From Actinomycetota bacterium (GTDB lineage Bacteria; Actinomycetota; Coriobacteriia; Anaerosomatales; D1FN1-002), in NCBI GenBank assembly GCA_005774595.1, contig VAUM01000042.1, forward strand, positions 1-9,889: a DNA stretch of 9,889 bases. Direction: 5' to 3'. The position numbers were made by a program, and so were the translations under genes. Below are positions 7,251-9,889 of this stretch, one piece after another (positions within the stretch are counted from its first letter, which is position 1; each line of letters starts with the position of its first letter). A model generated the notes under the pieces. It saw nothing but the letters and a program-made list of their open reading frames with translations. It searched no databases and was not told the origin of the DNA.

Positions 7251-7271
7251 GGACCGTGACGTTCGGGGCCC
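7235..7271 (-). terminator. GC-rich hairpin directly after the radical SAM stop codon
   Basis: GGGCCCCGA (7235-7243) and TCGGGGCCC (7263-7271) are perfect 9-base inverted arms around a 19-base loop, which can itself form a small CGG/CCG stem. The hairpin starts at the base after the stop codon of the radical SAM/SPASM gene. No U-tract follows on the minus strand, so it would be an atypical terminator. It overlaps the -35 and spacer of the next promoter and could alternatively be an operator or an mRNA 3'-end stabiliser. Confidence 0.55.
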
Positions 7272-8369
7272 CTAGAGGTCCCAATCCATGCAGCGGCTGC
7301 ACATGGGGATGTCGTTGAGCCGTCCCTCTTCGTTCAGCTGCAGGTAGCGCCTGCGAGTCTCGCCGGACCACAGGGCCGCGATGCCGGCTTCGCACACGTT
7401 GCCGAGCGAAGCATCGTGGTTGAAGTCCGTGTCGCAGAATCCGACCTCCCCGTCCGAGAAGATGAAGGCGTCGCCCCGCACCAGCCTGTTGCATCGCTTC
7501 GACTCGCTGCGATCGCGGGCGGTCGCGTACTCGACGTTCTCGGCGACGTCCTGCGAGAACGCCTCGAGAAGGTTCACACTCAGGATGTCCCCCCGCCCCG
7601 CGTACTCGGCCAGGAACCTGTCCAGCTCGCCAGGGCCGACGGCGGGCTGATCGATCATCTGGATGCGGAGCCATGGTGGCGATCCCTCGCGCCCGAGTTC
7701 GCGCTTGCGGGCCACAAGGCGGGCGAGGTTCTCGAGGAGGACGCCGTAGTCACCGTCGGGAGATACCTTGCGGTACGTCTCTGCGTTCATGGCGTTCAGC
7801 GAGAAGTTCAGGAACGTCAGGGGCGGCGACAGGATGAGGTCGACATGCTCCTCCTCCAGACGCTGGCCGTTCGTGCTCAGCCACACCGACCCCAGGTTCC
7901 GCTTCGTCGCGACGTGCGCGAGGATCGCCGCGAAGTCCGGGTGCAGCATCGACTCGCCGATGTTGTAGAGCCACAGTCCGTCGATGCCGTGCTCGTCGAG
8001 CTCGTCGATACAGCGCAGGGCCACATCCGTCGGCATGTGCGTCATCGGCCGACGCAGGACGTTGCGCGGGCACATCGTGCAGGTGAGGCTGCACAGGCTC
8101 GTCAGCTCGAGCAGAACGCGTGCAGGGAAGTCCTCAGAAGACCGGGCCGGCTGGAGCGAGCGCCTGCGGATGGGCACAAGACCGAGGCCGCGAGACACGT
8201 ACGCGTCGAGCAGCGCCACGTTCTCCGCGTCCGGATGCACGCGCAGCAGATCGTCTACGCGCACAGGCTCGAGCGTCCTGGCCTCTTCATATGTCAGCGG
8301 AGTCCCCGGCTCGGCTCCCGCGGGGGAACCGGACGGCATGACGAGCAGTCGTGTCGGGGCGAGTTCCAT
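7272..8369 (-). CDS. Radical SAM/SPASM domain protein
   Basis: The protein has 365 residues. The radical SAM core shows CSLTCTMC (Cx3Cx2C, Cys 93, 97 and 100), IGESMLHP (137-144, in the place of GEPLLHP) and STNG (165-168). The C-terminal part is a SPASM/Fer4_12-type auxiliary cluster domain: Cys293, then SDGEVGFC (305-312), LGNV (322-325) and CSRC (357-360). SPASM enzymes modify peptides, proteins or small molecules through a 5'-deoxyadenosyl radical; members also occur in surface-glycan and secondary-metabolite clusters. Residues 1-85 form an N-terminal extension I do not recognise. ATG 8369 has no Shine-Dalgarno but lies seven bases after an extended -10 box, fitting leaderless initiation; Met11 is an alternative start. 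A hairpin follows the stop immediately. The enzyme class is secure and the substrate unknown. Confidence 0.9.
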   Translation of the reverse strand: MELAPTRLLVMPSGSPAGAEPGTPLTYEEARTLEPVRVDDLLRVHPDAENVALLDAYVSRGLGLVPIRRRSLQPARSSEDFPARVLLELTSLCSLTCTMCPRNVLRRPMTHMPTDVALRCIDELDEHGIDGLWLYNIGESMLHPDFAAILAHVATKRNLGSVWLSTNGQRLEEEHVDLILSPPLTFLNFSLNAMNAETYRKVSPDGDYGVLLENLARLVARKRELGREGSPPWLRIQMIDQPAVGPGELDRFLAEYAGRGDILSVNLLEAFSQDVAENVEYATARDRSESKRCNRLVRGDAFIFSDGEVGFCDTDFNHDASLGNVCEAGIAALWSGETRRRYLQLNEEGRLNDIPMCSRCMDWDL

Positions 8370-8376
8370 GCGAGGG

Positions 8377-8385
8377 AGTCTAGCA
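8377..8385 (-). promoter_or_regulatory. Extended -10 promoter element for leaderless transcription
   Basis: The minus strand reads TGCTAGACT (TGn plus TAnnnT), ending seven bases before the ATG of the radical SAM/SPASM gene. The predicted transcription start coincides with the A of the ATG or lies one base before it. No clear -35 is seen, which is common with extended -10 promoters. No Shine-Dalgarno precedes the ATG, which agrees with leaderless translation. Confidence 0.5.
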
Positions 8386-8405
8386 GAGGTCCCGGATCCG
8401 CCCGC

Positions 8406-9889
8406 TCAGGCCCCGGCTCGCTCGCGGACCGCTACGGCATCGTCTCCCCAGGCGATGCGGTACGCCGCGTCAGCCGCCGCCAGAGCACCTTCCCTGCCCT
8501 CGCCGGCGCCGAGCGACTCGAGCAGGAGTGCGAGGTATCCACTGATGCGCTCGGACGCGCGGCCGTCCCGGTATGGATCGCGACCCTCCGCCCACGCCGT
8601 GAGATCGCCAAGTCCCGGCAGCTGCGCCGGATCGCTCCGGAATCGGTCGACTGCTGCGAGCAGTTCACCGACGCTGTCGAAGACGGTGGTCCCGGCGCCC
8701 TCGAAGGCAAGCGGCAGATGCCCCATCCGCGGACCGATGTTGAGAAAGACCGTCCGAACTCCGGACAGCCAGGACTCCAGCCCCACCGTGCCGCTGCCGA
8801 GCAGGCCGATCGCCAGGTCCGCCGCTTGGGCGACCATCGTCGGGTACTGCGTGGTGAGGAAGCTTCCCTCCGACACGAACACGCATCTCCCCGTCGCCTC
8901 GGCACGCTCGCGCAGCTCGCTGATGCCCCGGAGCCTCTCGTCGATCGACAGCGGATACCCGGGCTTGAATACGACCGCGAACTCGGGATCATCCAGCACG
9001 CGCTGCATGAGGTCGGCATAGATCGCGGCGCCTTCCGCATCCGTCATGCAGCTCATAGGCGCATCGGACGTCGCCTCGTCGAGGTAGGCGACCACGAAGC
9101 GAGCGCCGCGCTCCTCGAGCGACGCGCGCAGCTTGGCTGACGTCCCGCGCACCGGCGCGAAAGCATGGTCCGTCACGTATCCCGAGTACACCGTCCGACC
9201 GAACGCGGACCCCATCCTCGCGAACACGTCGTCGTAGGCCGGGCCGAACTGGAAGAACACGTCGGGATCGCACGACGTCTCGATCGGAGACGCGCCGAGG
9301 TTGCTCCACTGGTAGGCCACACTGACGCCCCCGGCGTGCTCGATCGCCGCGTTGCGGATGGACCCGGCCTTGTCGAAGTTGGCTATGTCGAAATGCACGC
9401 CCACACGGTTGCGCTCGAAGAAGCGGCGCCACGACGCATACGGCGCGACCATCGACAGCCCGATCGCGACATGACCGGGCGCGGGCGGAGCGAGCCGGAT
9501 CACTGCGGCCGCGGCCGCTGCGAGCGTCCACATCCCCAGCCCGACCGCCAGCGCGAACGTGCCCGCGCCGGGTCGGTACAGCGGCACCCCCGTAGCTGCC
9601 GCGGCGCGGCGCGTCGCGACGACTGCCACGTGCCGCTCTGCCAGCGTGGCGATCTCCCGCGGCTGCAGCCGCGGTTCCGCGCGTCTGGTGTACAGCAGCA
9701 CGTGGCGAGGGTCGAGGATGTCCGTCTCGAGCCAGAACAGCTCGCTGCGCACGGATCGGTCGAAGGTGACGGTGCGAGCGGCGAAGCCGGCCGCGAGGAC
9801 CGGAGCGGTCCGCGGGCCTGGCCCTTCGGCGACGGCTGGTGCCGACGCTGCGTGCTCCGGCGCGGTCGGCGTCGCGGGCCGCGCCGGAG
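8406..9889 (-). CDS. GT-B-like glycan biosynthesis protein, N-terminus cut by the window edge
   Basis: The frame from the right edge to the stop encodes 493 residues. The first in-window start codon is GTG 9752 (448 residues), but the frame stays open for 45 codons before it, and the residues just upstream (VTFDRSVRSELFWLE across the GTG) look like continuous protein, so the true start is probably outside. Numbered from the GTG, residues 64-87 are a hydrophobic Ala/Leu stretch that could be a membrane segment. The C-terminal half has a GT-B-like pattern: FKPGYP (262-267), VSEGSF (293-298) and AIGLLGSGTVGLESWLSGVRTV (314-335), comparable to the nucleotide-sugar side of capsule glycosyltransferases and to the 3188-5098 protein. 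A role in building or transferring a surface glycan is likely but the reaction is unknown. It ends 36 bp before the radical SAM/SPASM gene. Confidence 0.6.
   Translation of the reverse strand, partial: PARPATPTAPEHAASAPAVAEGPGPRTAPVLAAGFAARTVTFDRSVRSELFWLETDILDPRHVLLYTRRAEPRLQPREIATLAERHVAVVATRRAAAATGVPLYRPGAGTFALAVGLGMWTLAAAAAAVIRLAPPAPGHVAIGLSMVAPYASWRRFFERNRVGVHFDIANFDKAGSIRNAAIEHAGGVSVAYQWSNLGASPIETSCDPDVFFQFGPAYDDVFARMGSAFGRTVYSGYVTDHAFAPVRGTSAKLRASLEERGARFVVAYLDEATSDAPMSCMTDAEGAAIYADLMQRVLDDPEFAVVFKPGYPLSIDERLRGISELRERAEATGRCVFVSEGSFLTTQYPTMVAQAADLAIGLLGSGTVGLESWLSGVRTVFLNIGPRMGHLPLAFEGAGTTVFDSVGELLAAVDRFRSDPAQLPGLGDLTAWAEGRDPYRDGRASERISGYLALLLESLGAGEGREGALAAADAAYRIAWGDDAVAVRERAGA

Noticed and set aside
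7111..7674. Minus-strand open frame of 187 codons ending at the small ORF
   Set aside because: Its first part lies out of frame inside the radical SAM/SPASM gene. Only the last 33 codons, after the promoter, are supported.
7416..9140. Plus-strand open frame of 574 codons
   Set aside because: It runs across two minus-strand genes and the gap between them, has low-complexity Arg/His-rich content and no motif. It is a shadow of GC-rich codon structure.
9500..9530. Repeated GCGGCC units
   Set aside because: They encode an alanine run in a hydrophobic stretch of the right-edge protein and need no separate explanation.
1..9889. CRISPR array, tRNA, rRNA, insertion sequence or transposase
   Set aside because: I saw no regularly spaced repeats, cloverleaf-like sequence, terminal inverted repeats or transposase motifs.

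Overview
The window is high-GC DNA from a bacterium, probably an actinobacterium or a similar high-GC lineage. Codon third positions are strongly GC-biased, and two genes appear to start directly at the 5' end of their mRNA (leaderless), just downstream of -10 boxes. There is no rRNA or other taxonomic marker, so this placement is an inference. All credible genes lie on the minus strand, so transcription runs from high to low coordinates. The many plus-strand reading frames are antisense shadows.

In transcription order the layout is: (1) a glycosyltransferase-like (GT-B-like) protein cut by the right edge (8406-9889); (2) a radical SAM/SPASM protein (7272-8369) with an extended -10 box placed for leaderless initiation; (3) a GC-rich hairpin followed by a strong promoter, TTGCCG-N17-TATAAT, that fires at the ATG of a 33-codon small ORF (7111-7212); (4) an asparagine-synthetase-like ATP-dependent ligase lacking the N-terminal catalytic Cys (5170-7101); (5) a 636-residue GT-B-like protein of the surface-polysaccharide type (3188-5098); (6) a CMP-sialic-acid-synthetase-family cytidylyltransferase (2505-3182); (7) a two-domain fusion of a DmpG/MhpE-like pyruvate aldolase and a DUF115/MptE/Maf-like domain (799-2508), joined to gene 6 by a 4-bp GTGA overlap; (8) a second radical SAM protein cut by the left edge (1-674).

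The set reads as part of a surface-glycan or glycoconjugate locus. The most suggestive pair is aldolase plus cytidylyltransferase. CMP activation is used for 2-keto-3-deoxy sugar acids, normally made by PEP-dependent NeuB-type synthases. Here a pyruvate aldolase is translationally coupled to the cytidylyltransferase, so the cassette may make an ulosonic acid by aldol addition, activate it with CMP, and transfer it with the DUF115-like or GT-B proteins. The ligase and the two radical SAM enzymes would then add amide bonds or radical-based changes. This pathway is inferred, not shown.

The second item of interest is the 33-residue ORF between a near-consensus promoter and the ligase gene. It may be a leader peptide, a small protein, or (weakly supported) a peptide substrate of the ligase.
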